Under the pieces are notes generated by a model. That model did not search any database, was not told the DNA's origin, and was given only the letters and a program-made list of their open reading frames with translations. Made by a program: the position numbers and the translations under genes. DNA of 64,000 nt from NCBI RefSeq assembly GCF_004001045.1, contig NZ_BIMK01000003.1, positions 186,001-250,000 of the forward strand, in the 5' to 3' direction. Shown piece by piece: positions 1 through 8,335 of this stretch. Position 1 is the first letter of the stretch. Each line of letters opens with the position of its first letter. The DNA is from Paenibacillus chibensis (GTDB lineage: Bacteria; Bacillota; Bacilli; Paenibacillales; Paenibacillaceae).

Positions 1-94
1 GTTGTTCAGCATCCTCTCCATAAGAAACGAAACATATGGGACATAATAATAACCGAGACAACTAACCCATCATTTTTTAGAGGAGAGATCATCC

Positions 95-940
95 ATGGAT
101 CAGGAAATGAGTTACGGAAGTGATTACAAATTTATACCTGCGACATCCATCGAAAGCGGCCATGGAATTGAAGTGTTACCGGATCTGTATTGTTATACGG
201 TCCAAATCGTCAATTTCTGTTTAGTGGGGAATCCGGAAACAAATGATTTTGTCCTGGTGGATGCCGGAATGCCTAAATCTGCCGATGAAATTATTTCTGT
301 CACCGAGGAACGGTTTGGCGCAAACAGCCGACCGAAAGCAATCGTCTTAACCCATGGACATTTTGATCATGTCGGGGGATTAATTGAATTGATCGAGCAT
401 TGGAAGGTTCCGGTCTATGCGCATGAATTAGAGTTGCCTTTTCTGACAGGTAAAATGAGCTACCCGGAACCCGATCCCACCGTTGAGGGTGGTATGGTAG
501 CGAAAATGTCACGTTTCTTCCCCAATGAGCCGATATTTTTAGGGAATAACATTCACCCACTGCCTTCCGATGGAACGGTTCCCCATATGCCAGATTTTAA
601 GTGGATTCACACACCTGGACATGCTCCCGGTCATATTTCGCTATTTCGGGAAAAGGATCGGGCTTTAATCGCAGGAGATGCTTTTGTTACTGTGAAACAG
701 GAGTATTTATATAAAGTATTCACACAGGAACAGGAAATCAGTGGTCCTCCCCGCTATCTAACAACAGATTGGGCTGCTGCCAAAGAATCGGTTATGAAAC
801 TAGAGGCGTTAAAACCTACCGTTGCCATTACCGGGCATGGCGTGCCCATGTCAGGCGAAGGGTTAGCAACGAGCCTAAGAAAACTCGTGAACGAATTTGA
901 TCAGATTGCCGTGCCCGATTATGGGAAGTATATAAACTAA
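95..940 (+). CDS. MBL-fold metallo-hydrolase
   Basis: This is a 281-residue metallo-beta-lactamase-fold hydrolase. The metal-binding motif THGHFDHVGG lies at about residues 86-95. Further ligands are likely the His of HTPGHAPGH (about 171-179), the Asp of AGDAF and the C-terminal GHG. The fold is shared by glyoxalase II, lactonases and other thioester or lactone hydrolases, so the substrate cannot be named. An AGAGGAGAG ribosome site sits just upstream of the ATG. The gene is a single unit. On hand-counted lines its base composition is more AT-rich than genes further in, and it lies next to a duplicated tRNA-flanking segment, so recent acquisition is possible but unproven. Confidence 0.9.
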   Translation: MDQEMSYGSDYKFIPATSIESGHGIEVLPDLYCYTVQIVNFCLVGNPETNDFVLVDAGMPKSADEIISVTEERFGANSRPKAIVLTHGHFDHVGGLIELIEHWKVPVYAHELELPFLTGKMSYPEPDPTVEGGMVAKMSRFFPNEPIFLGNNIHPLPSDGTVPHMPDFKWIHTPGHAPGHISLFREKDRALIAGDAFVTVKQEYLYKVFTQEQEISGPPRYLTTDWAAAKESVMKLEALKPTVAITGHGVPMSGEGLATSLRKLVNEFDQIAVPDYGKYIN

Positions 941-944
941 CAAT

Positions 945-1094
945 TGTTGACGCTCGTCCTCGGTCTGGCATTCCTCTGATGATGGCTCGGACGGTCGCAC
1001 CCACGCGCGTGGGTTCTCTCCCCGCAATCCGCTCCCAACAAAAAAAAACGCCTTGCGGCTTTTACGTGTTATGTATGGAGCGGGTGATGGGAAT
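945..1094. repeat. Tandem duplication, copy 1, with tRNA-Gly 3' remnant
   Basis: This block is nearly identical to 1144-1291. It carries the same 16-base perfect palindrome ACCCACGCGCGTGGGT (999-1014), a decayed version of the tRNA terminator (about 1036-1063) and the last 19 bases of tRNA-Gly including the encoded CCA (1076-1094, read on the minus strand). Similarity stops inside the T-arm, so no functional tRNA is present. It is a partial copy of the true tRNA-Gly 3' flank. Confidence 0.85.
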
Positions 1095-1110
1095 ACTCAA
1101 CATTTTGATT

Positions 1111-1132
1111 AAAAGGCGAGCCTCCGGCTCGC
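1111..1132 (-). terminator. Hairpin between the two duplicated segments
   Basis: GCGAGCC and GGCTCGC pair around a three-base loop (1116-1132). On the minus strand the stem is followed by four T residues, as in a Rho-independent terminator. It would back up the tRNA terminator at 1238-1260. Confidence 0.5.
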
Positions 1133-1143
1133 TATAGCGGAAA

Positions 1144-1291
1144 TGTTGACGCGCGTCCTCGGTCTGGCATTCCTGGATGATGGCTCGGACGGTCGCACCC
1201 ACGCGCGTGGGTTCTCTTCCCACAATCCGCTCCCCACAAAAAAAACGCCTTGCGGCGTTTACGTGTTATGTATGGAGCGGGTGATGGGAAT
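1144..1291. repeat. Tandem duplication, copy 2, joined to tRNA-Gly
   Basis: This second copy of the duplicated block runs into the intact tRNA-Gly. It contains the palindrome ACCCACGCGCGTGGGT (1197-1212) and an intact terminator hairpin (1238-1260). The two copies are separated by only 49 bases. Confidence 0.85.
1238..1260 (-). terminator. Terminator of the tRNA-Pro/tRNA-Gly unit
   Basis: AAACGCC and GGCGTTT form a stem with a four-base loop. On the minus strand it is followed by a run of eight T residues. It lies directly downstream of tRNA-Gly. Confidence 0.8.
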
Positions 1292-1346
1292 CGAACCCAC
1301 GCTACCAGCTTGGAAGGCTGGAGTTCTACCATTGAACTACACCCGC
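1273..1346 (-). tRNA. tRNA-Gly (UCC)
   Basis: The minus strand folds into a full cloverleaf. The acceptor stem GCGGGTG pairs with CACCCGC, the anticodon loop CTTCCAA gives anticodon UCC, the T-arm contains GGTTCGATTCC, and the 3' CCA is encoded. It is downstream of tRNA-Pro and probably cotranscribed with it. Confidence 0.96.
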
Positions 1347-1356
1347 AATAAAAGAA

Positions 1357-1430
1357 TCGGGACGACACGATTTGAACATGCGACCCCCTGGTCCCAAACC
1401 AGGTGCTCTACCAAGCTGAGCTACGTCCCG
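1357..1430 (-). tRNA. tRNA-Pro (UGG)
   Basis: The minus strand forms a cloverleaf with acceptor stem CGGGACG/CGTCCCG and anticodon loop TTTGGGA, giving anticodon UGG. The CCA end is not encoded, unlike the neighbouring tRNA-Gly. The two tRNAs are 10 bases apart. Confidence 0.95.
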
Positions 1431-1465
1431 TTACTCATATCTTCAAGTTAGTGAAGACAAGAAAT

Positions 1466-1494
1466 AATATATCATGAGTAAGCGGGATATGCAA
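1466..1494 (-). promoter_or_regulatory. Sigma-A type promoter of the tRNA pair
   Basis: On the minus strand TTGCAT (1494-1489) and TATATT (1471-1466) are separated by 17 bases, about 35 bases upstream of tRNA-Pro. Confidence 0.65.
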
Positions 1495-1528
1495 CTCTTT
1501 TTTTTGCTTGTTTATAGGGAATCCTACT

Positions 1529-3631
1529 TCACTGCAGCAGGAAGGTTTTTTCGAAAACCTCCGGCAGAATCGGCTTGCTAAAATAATACCCTTGCCCTTC
1601 ATGGCAGCGCTGCTCCCTCAGAAAAAGCAGCTGTTCCTCGTTTTCCACGCCTTCGGCCGTCACTTTAAGCTGCAGATGATGCGCCATCGACGTAATCGTC
1701 GATACGATGGCCGCATCATTATGATCGCTCATGACCTCATGCACAAAAGAGCGGTCAATCTTCAATCTGTCAATCGGCATATTTTTCAGATAGTGAAGCG
1801 AGCTGTAGCCTGTGCCGAAATCATCGATACTAATAAACACGCCCAATTCTTTGAGTCTGCGCAGCTGTTCGAAGGCGGTCTCCTTGTCAAACGTCATGCT
1901 TTCCGTGATTTCAAGCTCCACATACTTCGGATCAAGCCCGATTTCGCTCAGGATTTGGCCGATTTGGTCTGCCAGCTGCGGCTGCAGGAACTGACGCATC
2001 GACAAATTGATGGACACGCAGATCGGCTTGTACCCGGCCTCCTGCCAACGCTTATTTTGCTGACAAGCGGTCCTGAGCACCCACTCCCCGAGCGGAACGA
2101 TCAAGCCGTTCTCCTCCGCGAGCGGTATGAATTCCTGCGGCGGCACGTTGCCTCGTTTGGGATGCTTCCACCGCAAAAGCGCCTCCATTCCGACGATTTC
2201 CGTCGTCTCCAAATGAACCAGCGGCTGATATTCCAGGTAAAATTCGCTGCGTTCCAATGCCTTGCGCAGATCGTTCTCCAGCTTCAATCTTTCCTTGGCT
2301 TTCCGCTGCATCGAAGGCACGAAATGCCGAACGTCAATCCCGAACTCCTTGGCATGATGGACCGCGGTATCCGCATGCTGAATCAGCTGCTCCGCCGTGT
2401 CTCCGTCTTCAGGATATACGGCCATCCCGGCGCAAAGCGAAATGTGATAATCGTAATCGTCAATCGTCACGGGCTTTTCGAACAGCTCCAGCAGTTCCCT
2501 GATCCTGCCCATAGCCGATTCCACGCTGACAAGCGAAGGCATGATGAGGGCAAACTCGTCCCCCCCCATGCTGAATACTTCTTCCTTGGGAAGCAGGTTT
2601 CGCTTGAGCCTGTCGCCCACGAGCTGCAGCAGCCGGTCCCCTGCCTGATGGCCCAATGAATCGTTAATCGTTTTGAAGCGGTTGACGTTAAACACTACGA
2701 TGCCGGTCTGCGTCTGCCCCCGGCCCTGCATCAGCTTGTCCAGACGCTGGGTTAGACGGCGCTTGTTGGGCAGTCCCGTTAAGTCGTCATGAAAAGCCAA
2801 GTAATTCATTTTCGCTTCAATACGCTGCTGCTCCCGGAACGGATCTTCAATCGTGAGTCTATACACGCCTTTTAGCATCAGGTAATAAGACAAGCTGCCG
2901 CAAAGGATGCCAAGTAAATAATTGATATCGTATGTATGGTTAGCACTGATGATCAGACCCTGCCCGATTGCCACATAGATGAGTGCACGGATGATAATCA
3001 GCTGGGATGGGGCTCGTTCTTTTCTCCCACGGTACACAATGGAAGCCATGCCGCCTAAGCATGCCGCCAGGATGCCCAACCCCAAAACCTTCATAAGAAA
3101 ATTGATCTCGCCATGGTTTGCAAGCAAAGGCAGCGCGTGCTGCCAGACGGCAAAGGCTGTGGCGGACAGGAGCATAAGCAAGCAGGACGTCGTAAGAACG
3201 ACACTTTTATGCGCGAGCGAAACCATGGAATCCTTCAAGCTGTAGATCCACAGAATCCCGACAGAAAAAAACAGTTTGGATAGGACAAGCAGCCACATCG
3301 CGTCATTTTCGGACAGGGCATATCCAAAAAAAGAAACCCCAACCAGGCTTAAGGACTGCAAGAGGTCCACGACCGCGACGCATAAAAACAAAGCAGCCGT
3401 GTATAAACGGTAACGGGACAGCTTATGCGAGAATAACAGCCAGCCTTGAGAAAAGATGGCGAAGCTCGCTGCCGCGCAGCAGCTGCTCAAAAGAATAAAT
3501 ACCGTCCTAAATGCATCTTTATCCATAACCTGAAAATCAAAAACCGATTCTGCCAGTTGAACTGCAGCAAACAACATTATTCCCCATAGGGCTGCTTTGA
3601 TCGTTCGTTTCTCCTCTACTCTTGTACGCAT
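1529..3631 (-). CDS. Membrane GGDEF-EAL protein (c-di-GMP turnover)
   Basis: This 700-residue protein has an N-terminal hydrophobic region of several membrane segments (about residues 10-265), possibly a MASE-type sensor. A GGDEF domain (about 285-440) and an EAL domain (about 455-700) follow. The diguanylate cyclase signature is intact (SMGGDEF, about 355-361). The phosphodiesterase motifs are all present: EALLRW (about 480), ELEITES, DDFGTGYSS (about 604), KIDRSFV and AEGVE. The product inhibition site RxxD expected just before GGDEF is absent. Both activities are therefore possible, and net direction cannot be told from sequence. The ATG follows a GGGGGT ribosome site. The gene is transcribed alone, towards the tRNA pair. 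Confidence 0.93.
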   Translation of the reverse strand: MRTRVEEKRTIKAALWGIMLFAAVQLAESVFDFQVMDKDAFRTVFILLSSCCAAASFAIFSQGWLLFSHKLSRYRLYTAALFLCVAVVDLLQSLSLVGVSFFGYALSENDAMWLLVLSKLFFSVGILWIYSLKDSMVSLAHKSVVLTTSCLLMLLSATAFAVWQHALPLLANHGEINFLMKVLGLGILAACLGGMASIVYRGRKERAPSQLIIIRALIYVAIGQGLIISANHTYDINYLLGILCGSLSYYLMLKGVYRLTIEDPFREQQRIEAKMNYLAFHDDLTGLPNKRRLTQRLDKLMQGRGQTQTGIVVFNVNRFKTINDSLGHQAGDRLLQLVGDRLKRNLLPKEEVFSMGGDEFALIMPSLVSVESAMGRIRELLELFEKPVTIDDYDYHISLCAGMAVYPEDGDTAEQLIQHADTAVHHAKEFGIDVRHFVPSMQRKAKERLKLENDLRKALERSEFYLEYQPLVHLETTEIVGMEALLRWKHPKRGNVPPQEFIPLAEENGLIVPLGEWVLRTACQQNKRWQEAGYKPICVSINLSMRQFLQPQLADQIGQILSEIGLDPKYVELEITESMTFDKETAFEQLRRLKELGVFISIDDFGTGYSSLHYLKNMPIDRLKIDRSFVHEVMSDHNDAAIVSTITSMAHHLQLKVTAEGVENEEQLLFLREQRCHEGQGYYFSKPILPEVFEKTFLLQ

Positions 3632-3839
3632 AAAGCCATCTGACCCCCGGGTTATCCTAAATTAATGAAGATGGTTTCATGCTAAATAATTCCACGTTTA
3701 TCCTTCTTTTCCTGCTAGGATCAGACAATAATTTTCCGGGCTCCGTCACCCTTCGAAAGCGCGAAAATGAATAAATATTTGAATCCTTTTTCCATTTCAG
3801 CCGTAAAATAAAGTATCACAACTGAAGGAGTGAGCAAGA

Positions 3840-4163
3840 ATGATCGTTGTAACGACGGAAAACATACATAACCATGAGGTTGTCGAAGTGCTTGGCACCA
3901 CATTTGGCGTCGTCGTCCGTGCACGGGGAATCGGCGGCGATATTATGGCTTCGTTAAAGGGGCTTGTAGGCGGTGAAGTCAAGCAGTACACCCAAATGAT
4001 CGAGGATGCCCGCAGACAAGCGATGGACCGCATGGTACAAAACGCGCACGCCATGGGCGGGGATGCCATCGTCATGATGCGCTTTGACAGCGGGGATATC
4101 GGCAACAACATGAGCGAAATCGTCGCATACGGAACCGTAGTCAAAACAAAACGCGTCGGGTAA
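3840..4163 (+). CDS. YbjQ/UPF0145 family protein
   Basis: A 107-residue protein with the features of the YbjQ (UPF0145) family: an N-terminal TTENIHNHEVVEVLG segment, the Gly-rich GVVVRARGIGGDI core and the GGDAIVMMRFD strand. The family is predicted to form pentameric rings and is sometimes called heavy-metal-binding, but its biochemical role is unclear. GGAG lies at good distance upstream of the ATG. It is followed after one base by a small membrane protein, so the two are almost certainly translated together. Confidence 0.88.
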   Translation: MIVVTTENIHNHEVVEVLGTTFGVVVRARGIGGDIMASLKGLVGGEVKQYTQMIEDARRQAMDRMVQNAHAMGGDAIVMMRFDSGDIGNNMSEIVAYGTVVKTKRVG

Positions 4164-4164
4164 C

Positions 4165-4428
4165 ATGAACATTCACATGGGAGCGATGATATCGATTATC
4201 GGGATTTACGGTATTCAAATTGTTGTGTTTCTGCTGCTGCTTTGGCTCAGCTGGCGCTATTTTGACCGCAGGTATCGGCGAAAAGACGAGGATGCCATGC
4301 AGAAGGACTTACTGTACGGTCAATTTGCTCCGACGCCCGAAATATTTGTTGACCCCCGTGACGGCTTCACGTATCAGGTTTACTATAATAAGGAAACCGG
4401 CGAACGGGAATATGTCCGTATCAAGTAA
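4165..4428 (+). CDS. Small single-pass membrane protein
   Basis: An 87-residue protein not recognised as a named family. Residues 8-28 form one hydrophobic membrane helix, followed by the very basic stretch RRYRRK and a soluble tail of about 50 residues ending in YNKETGEREYVRIK. The positive-inside rule puts the tail in the cytoplasm. Its ATG is one base after the stop of the YbjQ-like gene, so a functional link is likely. A terminator follows within 20 bases. Confidence 0.75.
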   Translation: MNIHMGAMISIIGIYGIQIVVFLLLLWLSWRYFDRRYRRKDEDAMQKDLLYGQFAPTPEIFVDPRDGFTYQVYYNKETGEREYVRIK

Positions 4429-4443
4429 TGACGCCGCAATGCT

Positions 4444-4483
4444 AAAAAAGCTTGACCGCAAACTCATGCGGCCAAGCTTTTTT
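4444..4483. terminator. Bidirectional terminator
   Basis: AAAAAAGCTTG and CAAGCTTTTTT form a long stem, with further pairing of ACCGCA and TGCGG inside. It lies between convergent genes (4428 and 4501) and has T runs on both strands. Confidence 0.85.
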
Positions 4484-4500
4484 CGTGTTATTCAGACCTG

Positions 4501-5460
4501 TTACTTCGTGTCGAAGTTAACTTCAGGCGTCGTAAGCTTGTCATAAAATTCGACATATTTATCTTTATCCTTGGAAGCGCGCTGTGCCATGGCCGAACGC
4601 GGGTGTTCTCCGAGCGTGCCTGTAATCATGTAGGGAATGAGGTATCCCCATTCTTCCTTTTCGCGGAGCGGGATCATGTAGCGTTCAATAATATCCAGTA
4701 CCGGACGCAGACTATAATGGGTATTTTTCAGATGCGTGACCAGCAGTTCGGTTGGACAGTTGCCTGCCGCGCGTCCCATGCCGTACACGGAGGCATCGAG
4801 AAGCTCTACGCCATGTTCCGCTGCGATCAGCGTATTGGAGAACGCCAGCTGCATGTTGTTGTGCGTATGTACGCCTAAGCGCTTGTTAGGCAGATGGGTC
4901 TTGAACTTCTCTACCAGGTACGCCACGTCTTTGTGATCCAGGCTGCCATAGGAATCGACGATATATACCACATCGACCACGCTGTCCTTGATCATTTCAA
5001 AAGCTTCAACCAGCTCATTTTCCATTACGTTCGACAAAGCCATAATATTCAGCGTCGTTTCGTAGCCACAGTCATGGAATACCCCAATCAATTCCAATGC
5101 CTTATCCACATCTTTAATGTAGCAGGCAACGCGGATCAGATCGAGCATGCTCTCCGTACGAGGCAAAATATCATCCACGTCCACGCGTCCGATATCCACC
5201 AAGGCCGATAGCTTGGTTTTCCCTTTCTGCGGAATGACTTCTCGCAGGAAATCATCGTTCAGAAAACGCCATGGACCTGCCTGATCGGCACCTTTGAGAA
5301 GCTTAGGAGAGTTTTTGTAGCCAATTTCCATATAATCAACGCCAGCCTCATTCAGCCCGGCATATAAGCTTTGTACAAATTCAACGCTGAAATCCCAATT
5401 GTTCACCAGTCCACCGTCACGAATTGTACAATCCACGATCTTGCAGGGATTTGTCTTCAA
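4501..5460 (-). CDS. HMGL-like (DRE-TIM) aldolase
   Basis: A 319-residue DRE-TIM barrel protein. The metal/substrate motif CTIRDGG is at about residues 10-16 and the HTHNN metal-binding pair at about 198-202. A GMGRAAGNCPTE segment follows, as in 4-hydroxy-2-oxovalerate aldolase and 2-isopropylmalate synthase relatives. At 319 residues it lacks the regulatory domain of LeuA and any dehydrogenase partner, so it is best called an aldolase-type enzyme of unknown substrate. The start is TTG, supported by AAGGAG nine bases upstream. It is a single gene ending at a bidirectional terminator. Confidence 0.82.
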   Translation of the reverse strand: MKTNPCKIVDCTIRDGGLVNNWDFSVEFVQSLYAGLNEAGVDYMEIGYKNSPKLLKGADQAGPWRFLNDDFLREVIPQKGKTKLSALVDIGRVDVDDILPRTESMLDLIRVACYIKDVDKALELIGVFHDCGYETTLNIMALSNVMENELVEAFEMIKDSVVDVVYIVDSYGSLDHKDVAYLVEKFKTHLPNKRLGVHTHNNMQLAFSNTLIAAEHGVELLDASVYGMGRAAGNCPTELLVTHLKNTHYSLRPVLDIIERYMIPLREKEEWGYLIPYMITGTLGEHPRSAMAQRASKDKDKYVEFYDKLTTPEVNFDTK

Positions 5461-5688
5461 CAGAAACTTCTCCTTCCGAGTTATAAAATGAACGAAATTT
5501 GCCTCTTGCGCGCCCTTGGCTTGTTGTCCAGCAAGAAAGCTTCTTGTTCCTTCCGTTCAATTTATAGAGTTGAAATTTATTATATCATCATACTTGATTC
5601 ACAGTGCTAAAGTAAAGAAGAATCGGATTTTTTATTCGCCAGCTCCTTGACCGTTCAAAATTTATACATATTGGAAAAAGGATCGATA
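5461..5688. other. Non-coding gap upstream of the feo promoter
   Basis: Together with the promoter and Fur site this gap is 308 bases. This part is AT-rich and should hold the promoter of the TTG-started aldolase gene. I see no convincing gene or stable hairpin in it. Confidence 0.4.
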
Positions 5689-5717
5689 TTGTAGCAGCCC
5701 ATTTCGCATGCTATATT
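5689..5717 (+). promoter_or_regulatory. feo promoter
   Basis: TTGTAG (5689-5694) and TATATT (5712-5717) are 17 bases apart, about 50 bases upstream of feoA. The Fur box lies just downstream of the expected start of transcription. Confidence 0.65.
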
Positions 5718-5733
5718 ACATAGTGAACATATT

Positions 5734-5752
5734 GAGAGTGATTATCACTCTC
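5734..5752 (+). promoter_or_regulatory. Fur box of the feo operon
   Basis: GAGAGTGATTATCACTCTC is a perfect palindrome around a central base and matches 15 of 19 positions of the classical Fur consensus GATAATGATTATCATTATC. Its position between promoter and feoA fits iron-dependent repression. Confidence 0.85.
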
Positions 5753-5768
5753 TTACGGAGGAATTACC

Positions 5769-6008
5769 ATGAACCAGCCAACAACGCTGATCCATCTGCA
5801 GCCCGGCACTGCCGGCTCCATATATGCAATTCATAAAATGAATCCGATTCTGCGCCGCCGTCTGTATGATCTTGGCGTACATGAAGGCTCCATCGTCTCC
5901 ATGAAGCAGCGCGGACCCTTCGGTGGTCCCGTTACCCTGGAATGCAACGGCCAGCTGGTGGGAATACGGTTGAAAGAAGCCAAGGAAATTGAGGTGTCGG
6001 TCTGTTGA
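5769..6008 (+). CDS. feoA: FeoA, ferrous iron transport accessory protein
   Basis: A 79-residue SH3-like FeoA protein with the family segment INPxxRRRLYDLGVHEGSIV. FeoA is a cytoplasmic partner of the FeoB iron transporter. GGAGG precedes the ATG. Its TGA stop overlaps the TTG start of feoB (TTGA), so the two are translationally coupled. The Fur box 17 bases upstream indicates induction by iron limitation. Confidence 0.95.
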   Translation: MNQPTTLIHLQPGTAGSIYAIHKMNPILRRRLYDLGVHEGSIVSMKQRGPFGGPVTLECNGQLVGIRLKEAKEIEVSVC

Positions 6009-8014
6009 GCTCCTTCGCTCTCGTCGGCAATCCGAATACCGGCAAAACCTCACTATTCAACACCCTGACCACTTCCTATGAATATGTAGGCAACTGGGCC
6101 GGTGTTACCGTGGAGAAAAAAGTTGGAGACCTGAAAAATGGGGGCGGCCAGCTGGTCGACCTGCCGGGGATTTACTCCCTGCACCCCCTTTCCAGAGATG
6201 AGAGCGTCGCCGCTCAGTATTTAATGGAGGAATCCCCCTCCGCTCTCATCAACATCGTCGATGCTTCCCAGTTGGAACGGAATTTAGCCTTGAGCATTCA
6301 GCTCCTTGAATACGGGCGGCCGATCATGCTCGGACTCAACATGATGGATGTCGCCGAATCGCGCGGCATTCATGTCGATCCCCTAAAGCTCGAGGAGCTG
6401 CTCGGCGTTCCCGTGATTCCTCTGGTTGCCCGTACGGGTAAAGGCAGCTCACAAATCCTGAGCATGCTGAAGGAAGCTCCGACTGCAGCCATGCCTGAGT
6501 TTAAGCTGGATTACGGAACGGCCGAATCGGCCATCGCAGAGATTGAAGCTCTGTTAGCGCCGATACCCGGTCTGCCTCAACACCGCTGGGTTGCGCTCCA
6601 GCTGCTCGCGCAAAACCCGGTGATTCTGCAAGCGCTCGAATCCACGCTTAATATGAATGCCGTGAAAGAAATTGTTATGCGCGGTGAAACGGAATTGCAG
6701 CAAGCAGGGCACAAAACCTCGCTTGCGGATTGGATCCGGACGGTCAGAAACGGTTATATTGATAAGCTGTGCACAGCCGCGATGGATCGTTCATCGCAAA
6801 AGCCTCATAATTTGACGGAACGCCTCGATGCCATTTTGACGCATCGGATTTTCGGCATTCCGATCTTTCTCTTGTTTCTGTTTATGCTGTTTAAAGTGAC
6901 GTTCGACTGGATCGGCAACCCGCTCTCGGATGTACTGGATGGCTTCATATCCGGCCCGATCAGCAGCGGAATCAACAACGCGCTGGACATGGCGGGCGCG
7001 TCGGCTTTCACGCATGCCTTGATCGTCGACGGCATCGTGGCTGGCGTCGGCGGAGTGCTCGTATTCATTCCGCAAATCTTTATTTTGTTTCTTATTATTT
7101 CCTTTATTGAAGATTCAGGATACATGGCGCGCGTCAGCCTGCTGATGGACAGCTTGATGGAAGCGGTCGGCCTGAACGGCAAAGCCTTCATTCCTTTTAT
7201 TATCGGGTTCGGCTGCAACGTTCCTGCCGTCATGTCCGCTCGCAGCATTGAGCAGCCGAAGGACCGGCTGCTGACCACGCTTCTCATCCCGCTGATGTCC
7301 TGCTCGGCAAGACTGCCGGTATATGCACTGTTCGCTGGCGTTTTCTTCCAGAGTCATCAGGCGCTCGTCGTGCTGTCCATGTACGTACTCGGAATCGCAA
7401 TGGCGCTGCTGCTCTGCAAGGTGTTCTCGGCTTATCTGCTGAAGAACGAAGCCTCGGTATTCATCGTCGAGCTTCCGCCTTACCGTTTGCCTCAGGGACG
7501 CAGCCTGATGCGGGGAACCTGGGAAAAAGGCAAAGGCTTCCTGCGCAAAGCCGGAACGCTCATTCTAGGCGGATCCGTGCTGATCTGGCTCCTCTCCTAT
7601 AGCGGTCCTGGAGGCTTCGGCGTGGACATGGACAACAGCTTTCTAGCCAAGATCGGCGGGCTGATGGCTCCGCTGCTCGCACCGCTCGGCTTTGGCACAT
7701 GGCAGTCCGGCTCATCCCTGCTGACCGGATTTCTGGCCAAAGAAATCGTCGTTTCGACCATGAATATCATTTATCATGTACCGAATATGGAGGGACTGCA
7801 GGGGCAGATCGCGCTTAGCTTTACGCCGCTGCAAGCATTCAGCTTCATGGCGTTTGTCCTGCTGTATACGCCTTGCCTCGCTACCGTAGGCGTTATCCGC
7901 AAGGAAAGCTCTTCCTGGCGCTGGACCGCATTTTCCATTGGTTACGCGGTCGTTCTCGCTTATCTTATATCACTCATTATTTATCAGGGCGGACGCTTGC
8001 TGGGATGGTCTTAG
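6005..8014 (+). CDS. feoB: FeoB, ferrous iron transporter
   Basis: A 669-residue Fe(II) permease with an N-terminal G domain. G1 is GNPNTGKTS (8-16), G3 is DLPG (about 52) and G4 is NMMD (about 115). A helical spacer and two Gate domains with many membrane helices follow. The core motif GFGCNVPAVMSARS carries the conserved pore Cys. The C-terminal gate contains LLTGFLAKEIVVSTM. The start is TTG overlapping the feoA stop, with GAGGTG upstream. Length is normal for Firmicute FeoB. It forms an operon with feoA and the small Cys-rich gene downstream. Confidence 0.97.
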   Translation: MSSFALVGNPNTGKTSLFNTLTTSYEYVGNWAGVTVEKKVGDLKNGGGQLVDLPGIYSLHPLSRDESVAAQYLMEESPSALINIVDASQLERNLALSIQLLEYGRPIMLGLNMMDVAESRGIHVDPLKLEELLGVPVIPLVARTGKGSSQILSMLKEAPTAAMPEFKLDYGTAESAIAEIEALLAPIPGLPQHRWVALQLLAQNPVILQALESTLNMNAVKEIVMRGETELQQAGHKTSLADWIRTVRNGYIDKLCTAAMDRSSQKPHNLTERLDAILTHRIFGIPIFLLFLFMLFKVTFDWIGNPLSDVLDGFISGPISSGINNALDMAGASAFTHALIVDGIVAGVGGVLVFIPQIFILFLIISFIEDSGYMARVSLLMDSLMEAVGLNGKAFIPFIIGFGCNVPAVMSARSIEQPKDRLLTTLLIPLMSCSARLPVYALFAGVFFQSHQALVVLSMYVLGIAMALLLCKVFSAYLLKNEASVFIVELPPYRLPQGRSLMRGTWEKGKGFLRKAGTLILGGSVLIWLLSYSGPGGFGVDMDNSFLAKIGGLMAPLLAPLGFGTWQSGSSLLTGFLAKEIVVSTMNIIYHVPNMEGLQGQIALSFTPLQAFSFMAFVLLYTPCLATVGVIRKESSSWRWTAFSIGYAVVLAYLISLIIYQGGRLLGWS

Positions 8015-8050
8015 GAAGCCGTCTGATCAATAGAAACGAGGTGCATCTCC

Positions 8051-8245
8051 ATGATTGATTTCCTCATTATCGGCATTATTTTCGCTTATGCAGCCTGGAC
8101 GCTGTTCCGTTACGTAAAAAAAAGCAAAAAAGGCGCCTGCGCTTCCTGTGCACTGAATAAATCCTGCAAGTCCGCCTGTTCCCTTCCGGGAACAACCTTG
8201 CATCATGCCAAGGCCGCGGACGACAGATCCCAACCTCGTCTTTAA
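8051..8245 (+). CDS. FeoB-associated Cys-rich membrane protein
   Basis: A 64-residue protein matching the FeoB-associated Cys-rich family. Residues 3-20 form one membrane helix, followed by KKSKKGACASCALNKSCKSAC with four Cys in CxxC/CxxxC spacing, then a polar tail. It ends the feo operon. In Firmicutes such proteins take the place of FeoC and are thought to handle iron or a cofactor at the membrane; the exact role is unknown. Confidence 0.85.
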   Translation: MIDFLIIGIIFAYAAWTLFRYVKKSKKGACASCALNKSCKSACSLPGTTLHHAKAADDRSQPRL

Positions 8246-8335
8246 ACGCCTTGTAGACGCCTAATAGGGCAATGAGATCGCTTCGTTCCCGATAAATTTG
8301 GGACGCGGACAGGATACAAACTTCCTCTATTAAGA

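Noticed and set aside
1508..2659. A 383-residue open frame opposite the EAL domain
   Set aside because: No domain, no ribosome site, and fully covered by a clear GGDEF-EAL gene.
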